Shown piece after piece: positions 1 through 8,195 of a stretch of DNA of 59,268 nucleotides (its first letter is position 1; each line of letters starts with the position of its first letter). The notes under the pieces are model-generated. The model ran no database searches. It had not been told where the DNA came from and was given only the letters and a program-made list of their open reading frames with translations. The stretch comes from Nocardia araoensis NBRC 100135 (GTDB taxonomy: Bacteria > Actinomycetota > Actinomycetes > Mycobacteriales > Mycobacteriaceae), in NCBI RefSeq assembly GCF_000308435.1, contig NZ_BAFR01000219.1, positions 1 to 59,268 on the forward strand, written 5' to 3'. A program made the position numbers and the translations under genes.

Positions 1-1750
1 GGACAATTGGCAGGTCCATTTCCGGGACACGATGCGCGGCGGCAAGTTCCTGAACAACTGGCGCATGGCGGAATTGCATGCCCAGGAAGCGCCCGATCGC
101 GTTTGGGAACTGGAGACCTACGGAGCGCTGTTCGACCGGACGGCGGACGGCCGCATCAGCCAGCGTAATTTCGGCGGCCACACCTACCCGCGGCTCGCGC
201 ATGTCGGCGACCGGACCGGCCTGGAGATCATCCGCACCATGCAGCAGAAGATCGTCTCGCTGCAACAGGAGGATTTCGCCGAGACCGGTGACTACGAGAA
301 GCGCATCAAAGTCTTCGCCGAATGCACCATCACCGAATTGCTCAAGGACGGTGACCGCATCTCCGGCGCGTTCGGCTACTGGCGCGAATCCGGCCGCTTC
401 ATCCTGTTCGAGACCCCCGCGGTGGTCCTGGCGACCGGCGGCATCGGCAAGTCCTACAAGGTGACCTCGAACTCCTGGGAGTACACCGGCGACGGGCACG
501 CGCTGGCGCTGCGCGCGGGCGCGACGCTGATCAACATGGAGTTCCTGCAGTTCCACCCCACCGGCATGGTCTGGCCGCCCAGCGTGAAGGGCATCCTGGT
601 CACCGAGGGCGTGCGCGGCGACGGCGGGGTGCTGAAGAACACCGAGGGCAAGCGGTTCATGTTCGACTACATTCCGCCGGTCTTCAAGGGGCAGTACGCC
701 GAGACCGAGGAAGAGGCCGACCAGTGGCTGCGCGACAACGACTCCGCGCGCCGCACGCCGGACCTGCTGCCGCGCGACGAGGTCGCGCGCGCCATCAACG
801 AGGAGGTCAAAGCCGGGCGCGGCACCGAGCACGGCGGCGTCTACCTCGACATCGCTTCCCGGATGCCCGCCGAGGAGATCGTGCGGCGGCTGCCTTCGAT
901 GCACCATCAGTTCAAAGAGCTGGCGGACGTGGACATCACCAAGGAGCCGATGGAGGTCGGGCCCACCTGTCACTATGTGATGGGCGGGGTCGAGGTCGAT
1001 CCGGATACCGGTGCGGCCACGGTGCCCGGCCTGTTCGCCGCGGGCGAGTGTTCCGGCGGCATGCACGGATCCAACCGTCTCGGCGGCAATTCGCTGTCCG
1101 ACCTGCTGGTATTCGGCCGCCGGGCCGGGCTCGGGGCCGCCGCTTACGTGGAACAGCTCGGCGAGCGGCCGTCGGTCGCGGAGGACGATGTCTCGAAGGC
1201 CGCGCAGGCCGCCGTGGCGCCGTTCGATCCACCCGCGGACGGCAAAGGGGAAAACCCCTACACCTTGCACACCGATTTGCAGCAGACGATGAACGATCTG
1301 GTCGGCATCATCCGCAAGGAACACGAAGTGCGCGAGGCGATCGACAAGCTCGCCGAGCTGCGTGCCCGGTTCCGCCAGGTGACGGTGGAGGGCCACCGCC
1401 AGTTCAACCCCGGCTGGCATCTCGCGCTCGACCTGCAGAACATGCTGCTGGTCAGCGAATGCGTGGCGCACGCGGCGCTGCTGCGGACCGAGAGCCGCGG
1501 CGGGCACACCCGGGACGACCACCCGTCGATGGACCCGGACTGGCGGAACAAACTGCTGGTCTGCGCGGTGGACCCGGGCACGGCTGGCGACCCGATCCCC
1601 GGCGTCACCGTGACACGCAAGGATCAGATTCCGATGCGGCCGGACCTGCTCGCCCTCTTCGATCTCGGCGAGCTCGAGAAGTACTACACCCCGGATGAAC
1701 TCGCCGGGCACCCGGCCGCGGCCGGGCATTCGACGGAGCGAGAGGCGTAA
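1..1750 (+). CDS. sdhA: Succinate dehydrogenase / fumarate reductase flavoprotein subunit (5' truncated)
   Basis: The reading frame is open from base 2, so the N-terminus with the first dinucleotide-binding glycines lies outside the window; about 582 residues are visible. Seen: an FAD-binding succinate dehydrogenase/fumarate reductase fold with ATGGIGKSYK, the active-site stretch FLQFHPTGM, GGVEVDPDTGA, the FAD/substrate loop GECSGGMHGSNRLGGNSLSD, and a C-terminal helical domain. It would oxidise succinate to fumarate and pass electrons to the Fe-S subunit 2 bp downstream. The adjacent Fe-S protein resembles M. tuberculosis Sdh1 (Rv0247c-Rv0249c), where the membrane anchor precedes the flavoprotein; no anchor follows sdhB here, so it probably lies just outside the left edge. 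Family is very secure; the direction in vivo (SDH or FRD) is inferred. Confidence 0.95.
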   Translation, partial: DNWQVHFRDTMRGGKFLNNWRMAELHAQEAPDRVWELETYGALFDRTADGRISQRNFGGHTYPRLAHVGDRTGLEIIRTMQQKIVSLQQEDFAETGDYEKRIKVFAECTITELLKDGDRISGAFGYWRESGRFILFETPAVVLATGGIGKSYKVTSNSWEYTGDGHALALRAGATLINMEFLQFHPTGMVWPPSVKGILVTEGVRGDGGVLKNTEGKRFMFDYIPPVFKGQYAETEEEADQWLRDNDSARRTPDLLPRDEVARAINEEVKAGRGTEHGGVYLDIASRMPAEEIVRRLPSMHHQFKELADVDITKEPMEVGPTCHYVMGGVEVDPDTGAATVPGLFAAGECSGGMHGSNRLGGNSLSDLLVFGRRAGLGAAAYVEQLGERPSVAEDDVSKAAQAAVAPFDPPADGKGENPYTLHTDLQQTMNDLVGIIRKEHEVREAIDKLAELRARFRQVTVEGHRQFNPGWHLALDLQNMLLVSECVAHAALLRTESRGGHTRDDHPSMDPDWRNKLLVCAVDPGTAGDPIPGVTVTRKDQIPMRPDLLALFDLGELEKYYTPDELAGHPAAAGHSTEREA

Positions 1751-1752
1751 CG

Positions 1753-2499
1753 ATGGGTTACGACGCCAAATTCCGCGTATGGCGCGGCGATCTCGACGGC
1801 GGAGAACTGCAGGATTTCACCGTGCTGGTGAACGAGGGCGAGGTCGTACTCGACATCATCCACCGGCTACAGGCCACCCAGGCGCCCGATCTGGCCGTGC
1901 GCTGGAACTGCAAGGCGGGCAAATGCGGTTCGTGCTCGGCCGAAGTGAACGGGCGGCCGCGGCTGCTGTGCATGACCCGGATGTCCACCTTCACCCAGGA
2001 CGAAGTGATCACGGTGACGCCGATGCGCACGTTCCCCGTGATCAAGGACCTCGTGACGGACGTGTCGTTCAATTACGAAAAGGCGCGAGAAATACCCTCT
2101 TTCACGCCGCCCGCCGATCTCAAACCGGGCGAGTACCGGATGAAGCAGGTCGACGTGGAACGCTCACAGGAGTTCCGCAAGTGCATCGAGTGCTTCCTGT
2201 GCCAGAACACCTGTCACGTGGTGCGTGACCACGAGGAGAACAAGAAAGCGTTCGCCGGGCCGCGCTATTTGATGCGGATCAGCGAATTGGAGATGCATCC
2301 GCTGGACGTCGGCGACCGGACCGAGCTCGCCCAGGACGAGCACGGGCTCGGTCTGTGCAACATCACCAAATGCTGCACCGAGGTCTGCCCCGAACACATC
2401 AAGATCACCGACAACGCGTTGATCCCGATGAAGGAACGGGTGGCCGACCGCAAGTACGACCCGCTGGTCTGGTTGGGCAACAAGCTGTTCCGCCGCTAG
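1753..2499 (+). CDS. sdhB: Succinate dehydrogenase / fumarate reductase iron-sulfur subunit
   Basis: 248 residues, the same length I recall for M. tuberculosis Sdh1 Fe-S subunit Rv0247c. It carries electrons from the flavoprotein to the quinone site. Residues 55-80 hold the plant-type [2Fe-2S] ligands CKAGKCGSC and a fourth Cys in RLLC. The C-terminal half has the [4Fe-4S]/[3Fe-4S] ligands CIECFLCQNTC and CNITKCCTEVCPEH. ATG follows the sdhA stop by 2 bp with GAGAGG upstream, so the two are one transcript and probably translationally coupled. A strong hairpin terminator follows at 2511-2536. Confidence 0.96.
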   Translation: MGYDAKFRVWRGDLDGGELQDFTVLVNEGEVVLDIIHRLQATQAPDLAVRWNCKAGKCGSCSAEVNGRPRLLCMTRMSTFTQDEVITVTPMRTFPVIKDLVTDVSFNYEKAREIPSFTPPADLKPGEYRMKQVDVERSQEFRKCIECFLCQNTCHVVRDHEENKKAFAGPRYLMRISELEMHPLDVGDRTELAQDEHGLGLCNITKCCTEVCPEHIKITDNALIPMKERVADRKYDPLVWLGNKLFRR

Positions 2500-2510
2500 G
2501 ACGCCGGACA

Positions 2511-2536
2511 ACCGGCCGGGGCGATCCCCGGCCGGT
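2511..2536. terminator. Hairpin terminator after sdhAB
   Basis: Perfect 11-bp inverted repeat ACCGGCCGGGG / CCCCGGCCGGT around a CGAT loop, 11 bp after the sdhB stop and just before the end of the convergent small gene at 2547. No U-run follows, as is usual in actinobacteria. It probably serves both strands. Confidence 0.8.
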
Positions 2537-2546
2537 CGGCGCACCC

Positions 2547-2777
2547 TTACAGTATGGCCACGACACCGAGGGCCACGATCCACACCAGCAGGCCGACGAG
2601 CAGCGCCGACAGCAGTGAGCTGGTGAGGACGAAGACCCCGACCGCCGACACCGCGAACAACAGCGCGACGATCAGCCATTCCACCCAGTCGCCCGGCCGT
2701 AATTTCCGGTACCGGGAATGGGAGCTCTTGAGCCCTCGGTCCACAGGTAATGGGCTACCCGTTCGCGGCCTCGGCAA
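2547..2777 (-). CDS. Small two-helix membrane protein, function unknown
   Basis: Up to 76 residues: a basic N-terminal stretch (RYRKLRPGDWVEW) followed by two closely spaced hydrophobic segments, IVALLFAVSAVGVFVL and ALLVGLLVWIVALGVVAIL, ending in the membrane. The longest frame starts at TTG (2777); a GTG at 2744 gives 65 residues and is equally possible. Convergent with sdhAB and separated by a shared terminator. Charge distribution and hydrophobic periodicity support a real protein, but I recognise no family. Confidence 0.6.
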   Translation of the reverse strand: MPRPRTGSPLPVDRGLKSSHSRYRKLRPGDWVEWLIVALLFAVSAVGVFVLTSSLLSALLVGLLVWIVALGVVAIL

Positions 2778-2833
2778 ACGTCTTTTCGTTGCCGAATATG
2801 TGTCATTCCGTGATCTTCGAAAGCGGCCGTGCC

Positions 2834-3058
2834 CTATCGTGGCCGGTCGAACTCACCGTCCTGCACGCCGGCGGTGAAGGCGGCCCACTCGGCCGGCGTG
2901 AAGATCAGCACCGGCCCCTCGGGGTCGTTCCCGTTGCGCATTCCCACGTGTCCGTCGGCGAGCAGCGCCACTTCGACACTGTCGTTGCCCGAACCCTCCC
3001 CGGCTTTTCGCCACGTGGCGCCGGTCAGGTCGATGTTCGCGTTGCCTTGAATGCTCAC
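2834..3058 (-). CDS. DUF397 domain protein
   Basis: 74 residues forming one complete DUF397 domain: an N-terminal W-R-K, central SVEVALLADGHVGMRNG, then the signature FTPAEWAAFTAGVQDGEFDR. GTG at 3058 was chosen because AAGGAG sits 8 nt upstream (minus strand) and the domain begins a few residues later; the longer open frame upstream lacks homology. DUF397 proteins are usually partners of XRE regulators of the WhiJ/AbaA-like type in actinobacteria, but no XRE gene is adjacent here. Instead the gene lies downstream of an unnamed protein (3226-3702) whose paralogue accompanies the second DUF397 locus near 50 kb. Confidence 0.85.
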   Translation of the reverse strand: MSIQGNANIDLTGATWRKAGEGSGNDSVEVALLADGHVGMRNGNDPEGPVLIFTPAEWAAFTAGVQDGEFDRPR

Positions 3059-3225
3059 GAAACGAACTCCTTCGCTATCTGCCGTGGGAGACGTGTGCAC
3101 GGACCGAGAAACCCAGCACCACCGCTGGACGCACGCACGCGCGCCCGATAGTACCGCCGCCGACCGAGGCTGTCGGGCGAACAACCGACGAAAACCGGAC
3201 GGGCACGCGATCCGAGCGATGCGGA

Positions 3226-3702
3226 TCAGCGGCGGCGCGGCGCGGGTTCCGCCCACGCGCGGATGGCCGCGACCACCACCCGGCCCGATGGGCGAAACCT
3301 ATTGCGCGGCGGGACTACCCAGGAGCGGATACCGCCGACCGCCGCCGTCGGGGACGGCAAAGCGATCGTCGACCCGGCGCGAGCGACGGAAACGTTGAGC
3401 CGGAACAGCTGTGCGAACAGGCGCGTGTCGTTCTCCGGCAGATCCGGCGCGATCAGGAAGGTCCAACGGTTCGAGCGCGGATGAGCCAGGATCGGGCCGA
3501 GCCGGACGTTCTTGCTCTGCAGGTGCGCTTTGACCGCCTGTCCCAGGCTGCTCGGCATGGTCAAGCCCCACACCGACCCGGCGCGCATCACGATCCGCCC
3601 GAGTTCGGGCGGATCCACAACGGCGGGCAGATCACATTCCCGCCGATAGAACTGGCATCTGGACCATGGTGTATCCCCAAGTGGCCTCTGCTCCACTGAC
3701 AA
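3226..3702 (-). CDS. Unnamed DUF397-associated protein, copy 1
   Basis: About 158 residues (TTG at 3702, or GTG at 3696 with AGGGGG upstream). I do not recognise a named family, but it is clearly homologous to the protein at 51099-51623. Shared blocks are C-R-x-Y-R near the N-terminus, VDPxLGRI, GSV followed by MPxxxG, GPxxAHPR, RWTFL, DTxLFAxLFR, LPSP and G-x-R-x-W-x-V-x-P. It looks soluble, with no signal peptide or membrane helix. It is transcribed towards the DUF397 gene, 167 bp away. A regulatory or small-molecule-sensing role beside DUF397 is only inferred. Confidence 0.7.
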   Translation of the reverse strand: MSVEQRPLGDTPWSRCQFYRRECDLPAVVDPPELGRIVMRAGSVWGLTMPSSLGQAVKAHLQSKNVRLGPILAHPRSNRWTFLIAPDLPENDTRLFAQLFRLNVSVARAGSTIALPSPTAAVGGIRSWVVPPRNRFRPSGRVVVAAIRAWAEPAPRRR

Positions 3703-3909
3703 CCCCCTGCAGTTGTGTGGTTCGACGATGAGGTGCGCGCCATACCTCGGTGATACGACTGCCGCCGCCGCTCGGGTCTCGATGCGACGATGGCCGAGTA
3801 TGGCGCGGCTACTTCTAGTTTTGCTTTGTTCCGGACGGAACCGACTGATAAAGAGTGGGCAAAACTGCGGAAAAATGAGCGCGCACGGGGCCGATGTGCA
3901 AGCTGTGAC

Positions 3910-4851
3910 TCAGTGCCAGGTGTGGTCGGTCAGCTGGGTGCGGGGGCCGAACTTCGGCTTGTGAAAGTATCCACTGATCTCGAGCAGACGGATCGCGCGG
4001 TAACGGTGTGGCCGCAGCGGCTCCAGATATTCGACCATCGCATCGTCATCGATGGGACGGCCGAGCAAGGTCCAGCCGACCGCGGCGGCCAGGTGGTAAT
4101 CGCCGACCGACAAGGCGTCCGCGTCGCCGAAAACTCGCTGTGCGATCTCCGCGGCGGTCCACACCCCGATACCGGGGACACTGCGCAGCATTCGTGCCGC
4201 CTCGACCGGATCGACCCGTGCCGCGCGCTCCAGCGATTCGGCGATTCGGGCCGCACGCACGATGGTCTGCGCGCGTTGCGGTCCGACGTTGGCCCGGTGG
4301 TAGGCCCAGGAGGGAATCCGCCGCCAGGTGTCCGCGTCCGGCGGCAGCCGCATTCCCTCCGGCGCGGGGCCCGGCGCCGGTGCACCATACTGCCGCACCA
4401 GTTTCCGCCACGAGGCCCGTGCGGAGACGGTGTGCACCTTCTGTTCCAGCACCGACGGCACCAGGGCTTCGAACACCAGACCCGTACGCAGCATGCGCAG
4501 CCCGGGAAAGCGGCGGTGGGCATCGACGAGCTTCGGATGATCCGGGAGGAACGCCGAGACGTCCTCGTCCAGGCAGAGCATGTGCTCGAGACCGGCGAGG
4601 AATTCCGCCGCGCCCGGCCCCCAGGCGCAGGCCCGCACGGCGAACGGACCGGACTGGGCCAGGCGATAGGTGACCGGCCCGGTCGGCATACGGGAGGCGT
4701 GCCAGTGCGCGCCGTCGCCGGTCACCCGGTGGCAGGGATCGCCGGTGCCGCGACCGAGGGGAGCCAGCGTGCACGCCAGATCGATCGGCCGATCCGCGGT
4801 CACGGTCCGGCTGGCTTCCGGCTCCACCGTCATGCTCCGCACCGGAGACAT
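3910..4851 (-). CDS. DNA-3-methyladenine glycosylase II family protein (AlkA-like HhH-GPD)
   Basis: About 313 residues from ATG 4851 (the frame is open to 4890). The C-terminal half holds the helix-hairpin-helix and Gly/Pro-Asp region LRSVPGIGVWTAAEIAQRVF followed by DALSVGDYHLA, whose Asp is the expected catalytic residue. The N-terminal half matches the beta-rich domain of AlkA relatives (…VLEQKVH…). It should excise alkylated bases, starting base-excision repair in the cytoplasm. It stands alone, divergent from the 34-residue ORF at 5045. No Ada-type transcription factor is adjacent. Confidence 0.85.
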   Translation of the reverse strand: MSPVRSMTVEPEASRTVTADRPIDLACTLAPLGRGTGDPCHRVTGDGAHWHASRMPTGPVTYRLAQSGPFAVRACAWGPGAAEFLAGLEHMLCLDEDVSAFLPDHPKLVDAHRRFPGLRMLRTGLVFEALVPSVLEQKVHTVSARASWRKLVRQYGAPAPGPAPEGMRLPPDADTWRRIPSWAYHRANVGPQRAQTIVRAARIAESLERAARVDPVEAARMLRSVPGIGVWTAAEIAQRVFGDADALSVGDYHLAAAVGWTLLGRPIDDDAMVEYLEPLRPHRYRAIRLLEISGYFHKPKFGPRTQLTDHTWH

Positions 4852-4919
4852 TCTGCCCCGTGCGGCGCGCGGCGCCCCGCCCACCTCCACCCGGAGACGC
4901 GGATTATTATCTGAGCCAC

Positions 4920-4955
4920 ACCATAAGACTTTTCATGCCCATCGCACATTATGGT
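4920..4955. promoter_or_regulatory. Spaced inverted repeat upstream of the alkA-like gene and the small ORF
   Basis: ACCATAA (4920-4926) and TTATGGT (4949-4955) form a perfect 7-bp inverted repeat 22 bp apart, within a locally AT-rich 4891-5044 stretch between divergent genes. The arms could be two half-sites of a regulator. Nothing else supports a function. Confidence 0.3.
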
Positions 4956-5044
4956 TTAGCAATCCGATGTAACGGCACGAGATTCACGGCGATAACGTTT
5001 TCGTTCGGCAAATAGCTGGCTGTAGCAATGATGGAGGTTCTCTG

Positions 5045-5149
5045 ATGATCACGAATCTGCTCAACTGGTTGCTCAACGCCTGGGGCGGAGTTTCCGCGGG
5101 CAGCTCGGGCTACCAGATTCCGCCGGGCACCCTGCCGTTCGGCAGCTGA
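5045..5149 (+). CDS. 34-residue small protein, unknown
   Basis: ATG preceded by GGAGG 9 nt upstream. The peptide starts MITNLLNWLLNAWGG, a short amphipathic hydrophobic helix with repeated Asn/Trp, and continues SAGSSGYQIPPGTLPFGS, a flexible Gly/Ser/Pro tail. The stop codon is followed within 9 bp by a perfect 9-bp hairpin terminator. A near-ideal ribosome site, a complete frame and its own terminator in an otherwise empty intergenic region support a real gene. There is no cleavable signal. A membrane-active, signalling or regulatory micropeptide is possible; I do not recognise it. Confidence 0.55.
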   Translation: MITNLLNWLLNAWGGVSAGSSGYQIPPGTLPFGS

Positions 5150-5157
5150 ACCACGCG

Positions 5158-5184
5158 GCGCCCGCCCGGCCGGCTGGCGGGCGC
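5158..5184. terminator. Hairpin terminator between the small ORF and the FAD/Fe-S oxidoreductase gene
   Basis: GCGCCCGCC (5158-5166) pairs with GGCGGGCGC (5176-5184) around a 9-nt loop. It lies between convergent genes ending at 5149 and 5194 and is probably bidirectional. Confidence 0.75.
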
Positions 5185-5193
5185 TGGAAAACG

Positions 5194-7983
5194 TCACTCG
5201 CCCAATAGGAATTGCGCGATATGCCGCGCCCGCCGCCCGGAGAGGGCCGCGGCCTGAGTGCGGCAGGAGAAGCCGTCGGCGAGGAAGATCGCATCCTCGC
5301 CCGCGGCGCGCAGTGCGGGAAGTACACCGTTCTCGGCCACTGCGACCGAAATGTCGTAATGGCCCGACTGCATTCCGAAATTTCCCGCCAGACCGCAGCA
5401 ACCGGTGATTTCCGTCACCGTCACGCCCATGCTGGCCAATAAACGGCGATCAGCATCGAATCCGAGAACGGCGTGCTGGTGACAATGCGGCTGGACCACC
5501 ACCGACCGACCGGTTCGCTGCGGCGGCCGCCAGGTCGGCTGTTCGGCGAGGAACTCGGCGAAGGTACGCACGGCGGCGGCGGTCCTGGCCGATCTGGGAT
5601 CGTCCGGCAACAGTTCCGTCAGGTCCGCGCGCAGGACCGCGGTGCAGGACGGTTCCAGTCCCACCACCACGCCGCCCGCGTCGACGTGCTCCTGCAGCGC
5701 GGTCAAGGTGGCCCGCAACCGCGTGCGGGCGCCGTCGAGTTGCCCGGTGCTGATCCAGGTGAGACCACAGCAGACGCGTTGCTCCGGGATCCGGACGCGG
5801 TAGCCCAATGCGGCAAGCAGCCGTGCCGCGGCCAAGGCGATCTCCGGGTCGAACGCGTCGGTGAAGGTATCGATCCACAGCATCACCTCGCCGGAACCAC
5901 CGGTGACCGCCCGCTCCTCGGGTGCGTAGACGGACTCCGCCAGTCGGGCGCCTTGATCCAGATCGCGCCAGATGCGGCGGAAGGTGCGCGGGGCCAGGCG
6001 CGGCACGTCGCGGCGCGGATCGATGCCCGCCGCCCGCAGCCCGGCTCGACGCAGCGCGGTCCGGCCCGCGAGCGCGTTGACCACCCGCGGCATGCGACTC
6101 GCCGCGGATAGCCAGCGAGGCAACCAGCCCAGCGAGTAGTGGTCGATCGGCCGCGGCCGGTGGCGGTAGCGGCGATACAGCGTCTCCGACTTGTAGGTGG
6201 CCATGTCCACACCCGCCGGGCAGTCCGACCGGCACGCCCGGCAGGACAGGCACAGATCGAGCGACTCGGCGACGGCCTCCGACGACCAGGGCAGCGCGCC
6301 GCGCACCACCTCCTGCAGCACCCTCGCCCGTCCGCGCGTGCTGTCCTTCTCGTCTCGGGTGGCCTGGTAGGACGGGCACATGAAACCGCCGTCGGCGCGG
6401 CATTTGCCGACGCCGACGCAGCGATGGACCGCGACGCCCATATCGCCGTCGTCTTCTTCCAGCGCATAGCCCTTCGCCGCGCCGACGCCGCCGAGTCCGG
6501 CCAGCCGCAGGTCGGCGTCGATCGGACGCGGCGCGACGAGCACGCCCGGGTTCAAGATGTCACCGGGGTCGAACAAGGCTTTGTACCCGGCGAAGACGTC
6601 GAGCACCGCGGGGGAGTACATCGCCGAGAGCAATTCGGAGCGAGCCCGCCCGTCGCCGTGCTCGCCGGACAGCGAACCCCCGTGCCGCACGACCAGTTCC
6701 GCCGCGTCGAACAGGAAGGCGCGGAAGCGCTGCGGCGCGTCGGCGATCGGAAGATCGAGCCGGACGTGGATACAGCCGTCGCCGATATGCCCGTACAGCA
6801 GCCCGTCGACGCCGTGCTCGCGCGTCAAGGCGGCGAAATCGCGCAGGTAGGCGCCGAGCCGCGCGGGTGGGACGGCCGCGTCCTCCCACCCCGGCCAGGC
6901 CGGCTGTCCGTCGGGCGTGCGGCCCGCCAATCCGGCGCCGTCGGCCCGGATCCGCCACAGCGCCGCGGCGGTCCCCGGATCGGTCACGATCCTGCTGTCC
7001 ATCGCGCCCGCCGTTCGGCACAGCCGCTGTGCGACGGCCAGCGCGTCGGCCTGGGTCGCGCCCGCGGTCTCCACGAACAGCCAACCGCCGCCGCGCGGCA
7101 GGTCGGGGACCGTTCCCCGGTGCGCACGGACCACGTCGACCAGCCGCGCGTCGATGCCCTCCACCGCGATCGGCGCGCAGGCCAGCACGGCGGCGACGTC
7201 GTCGGCCGCGGTGGCGATGTCCGGGTAGCCGAGCACGGTGAGCACGGTGGCCGCGGGCAGCTCGACCAGTTCGACGGTCGCGTCCAGCAGCAAGCCGCAG
7301 GTGCCCTCGCTACCGACGAACGCCTTCGCCGCCGACGGGCCGCGCTCGGGCAGCAGATGTTCCAGACCGTATCCGGATGCCTGGCGGTCGAAGCGACCGA
7401 GATCGGTGCGCAGCACCGCGAGATTCGTCCGACTGAATTCCGCGAGGCCCGGCACCGCGGACAGGTCGGCGGCCAAAGTCCTCTCGGTCCCGGTGCCGTC
7501 CAGAATGCGCAGTTCGCGCACCGTGTCGGAGGTGCGGCCCCACGCGACCGCGCGCGGTCCGCACGCGTTGTTGCCGATCATGCCGCCGAGCGTGCAGCGA
7601 TTCTGCGTCGAAGGGTCCGGGCCGAAGCGCAGGCCGTGCGGACGGGCCGCGCGCTGCAACTCCGACAGCACCACGCCCGGCTGCACGGTGGCCACGCGCG
7701 CGTCCGCATCGATCGCCACGATCCGGTTCATATGCCTGCTGAAGTCGAGCACCAGCCCAGGACCGATCGCGTTGCCCGCCACCGATGTTCCCGCGCCGCG
7801 CGCGGTCACCGGCAGACCCTCGGCTCGGGCGAATTCCAAGGTGACCGCGACGTCCGCGTCGGTCCGGGGAAAGACGACCGCTGCCGGGAGAACTCGATAG
7901 TTCGACGCGTCCGAGGAGTACTCCGCCCGCCGCCGCTCGGAGGTGTCGACCTCACCCGCGATCCCGCCGTGCAGTGCCGCCAT
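5194..7983 (-). CDS. FAD-linked oxidase fused to 4Fe-4S and CCG domains (D-2-hydroxyacid / D-lactate dehydrogenase type)
   Basis: 929 residues in three parts. Residues about 20-220 are a PCMH-type FAD-binding domain (VTARGAGTSVAGNAIGPG, GGMIGNNACGPRAVAWG). About 230-480 are the FAD-oxidase C-terminal domain (GHIGDGCIHVRLDLP, SGEHGDGRARSELL). The rest is a 4Fe-4S module (CVGVGKC…CPSYQATRDE, CLSCRACRSDCPAG) plus CCG cysteine-rich motifs (VCCGLTWISTGQL, PHCHQHAVLGF, GCCGLAGNFGM). The layout matches quinone-linked D-lactate/2-hydroxyglutarate-type dehydrogenases with GlpC-like tails; the substrate cannot be read from sequence. ATG 7983 has no clear ribosome site. It is divergent from the ABC exporter; a perfect 8-bp hairpin (7998-8016) lies just before the start. 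Confidence 0.9.
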   Translation of the reverse strand: MAALHGGIAGEVDTSERRRAEYSSDASNYRVLPAAVVFPRTDADVAVTLEFARAEGLPVTARGAGTSVAGNAIGPGLVLDFSRHMNRIVAIDADARVATVQPGVVLSELQRAARPHGLRFGPDPSTQNRCTLGGMIGNNACGPRAVAWGRTSDTVRELRILDGTGTERTLAADLSAVPGLAEFSRTNLAVLRTDLGRFDRQASGYGLEHLLPERGPSAAKAFVGSEGTCGLLLDATVELVELPAATVLTVLGYPDIATAADDVAAVLACAPIAVEGIDARLVDVVRAHRGTVPDLPRGGGWLFVETAGATQADALAVAQRLCRTAGAMDSRIVTDPGTAAALWRIRADGAGLAGRTPDGQPAWPGWEDAAVPPARLGAYLRDFAALTREHGVDGLLYGHIGDGCIHVRLDLPIADAPQRFRAFLFDAAELVVRHGGSLSGEHGDGRARSELLSAMYSPAVLDVFAGYKALFDPGDILNPGVLVAPRPIDADLRLAGLGGVGAAKGYALEEDDGDMGVAVHRCVGVGKCRADGGFMCPSYQATRDEKDSTRGRARVLQEVVRGALPWSSEAVAESLDLCLSCRACRSDCPAGVDMATYKSETLYRRYRHRPRPIDHYSLGWLPRWLSAASRMPRVVNALAGRTALRRAGLRAAGIDPRRDVPRLAPRTFRRIWRDLDQGARLAESVYAPEERAVTGGSGEVMLWIDTFTDAFDPEIALAAARLLAALGYRVRIPEQRVCCGLTWISTGQLDGARTRLRATLTALQEHVDAGGVVVGLEPSCTAVLRADLTELLPDDPRSARTAAAVRTFAEFLAEQPTWRPPQRTGRSVVVQPHCHQHAVLGFDADRRLLASMGVTVTEITGCCGLAGNFGMQSGHYDISVAVAENGVLPALRAAGEDAIFLADGFSCRTQAAALSGRRARHIAQFLLGE

Positions 7984-7997
7984 AGGTATTCATTTTT

Positions 7998-8016
7998 CCA
8001 GCGCCTGCGGCGCTGG
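7998..8016. promoter_or_regulatory. Hairpin upstream of the FAD/Fe-S oxidoreductase start
   Basis: CCAGCGCC / GGCGCTGG, an 8-bp perfect stem with a 3-nt loop, 15 bp upstream of ATG 7983 on the minus strand. In the leader mRNA it would sit just before the start codon, which lacks a clear Shine-Dalgarno sequence. A role in translation is inferred. Confidence 0.35.
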
Positions 8017-8119
8017 GTGTTCGCGGCCCTCTTGTGGCTCATCCCAGCCGGAGTGCGTCAGGGGTTTGGGTTGCCGCCGGTTTCGCCGTGAGCGGAAACG
8101 CCGCCGGGCCGGAATCGAC

Positions 8120-8148
8120 TTGAACTCAACCATTGTTGAGGTCTTAAT
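8120..8148 (+). promoter_or_regulatory. Predicted promoter with embedded 16-bp operator before the ABC exporter
   Basis: -35 TTGAAC (8120-8125), 17-bp spacer, -10 CTTAAT (8143-8148). The spacer is filled by the perfect inverted repeat CTCAAC-CATT-GTTGAG (8125-8140). A dimeric repressor of the MarR or TetR kind bound here would block RNA polymerase. No such regulator gene is adjacent, so it would act in trans. The promoter lies about 48 bp before the GTG start. Confidence 0.55.
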
Positions 8149-8195
8149 GTCGGTGGCCAGGTCTTGGATGGGTGGGGAGCGAGAGGGAGAACAAC

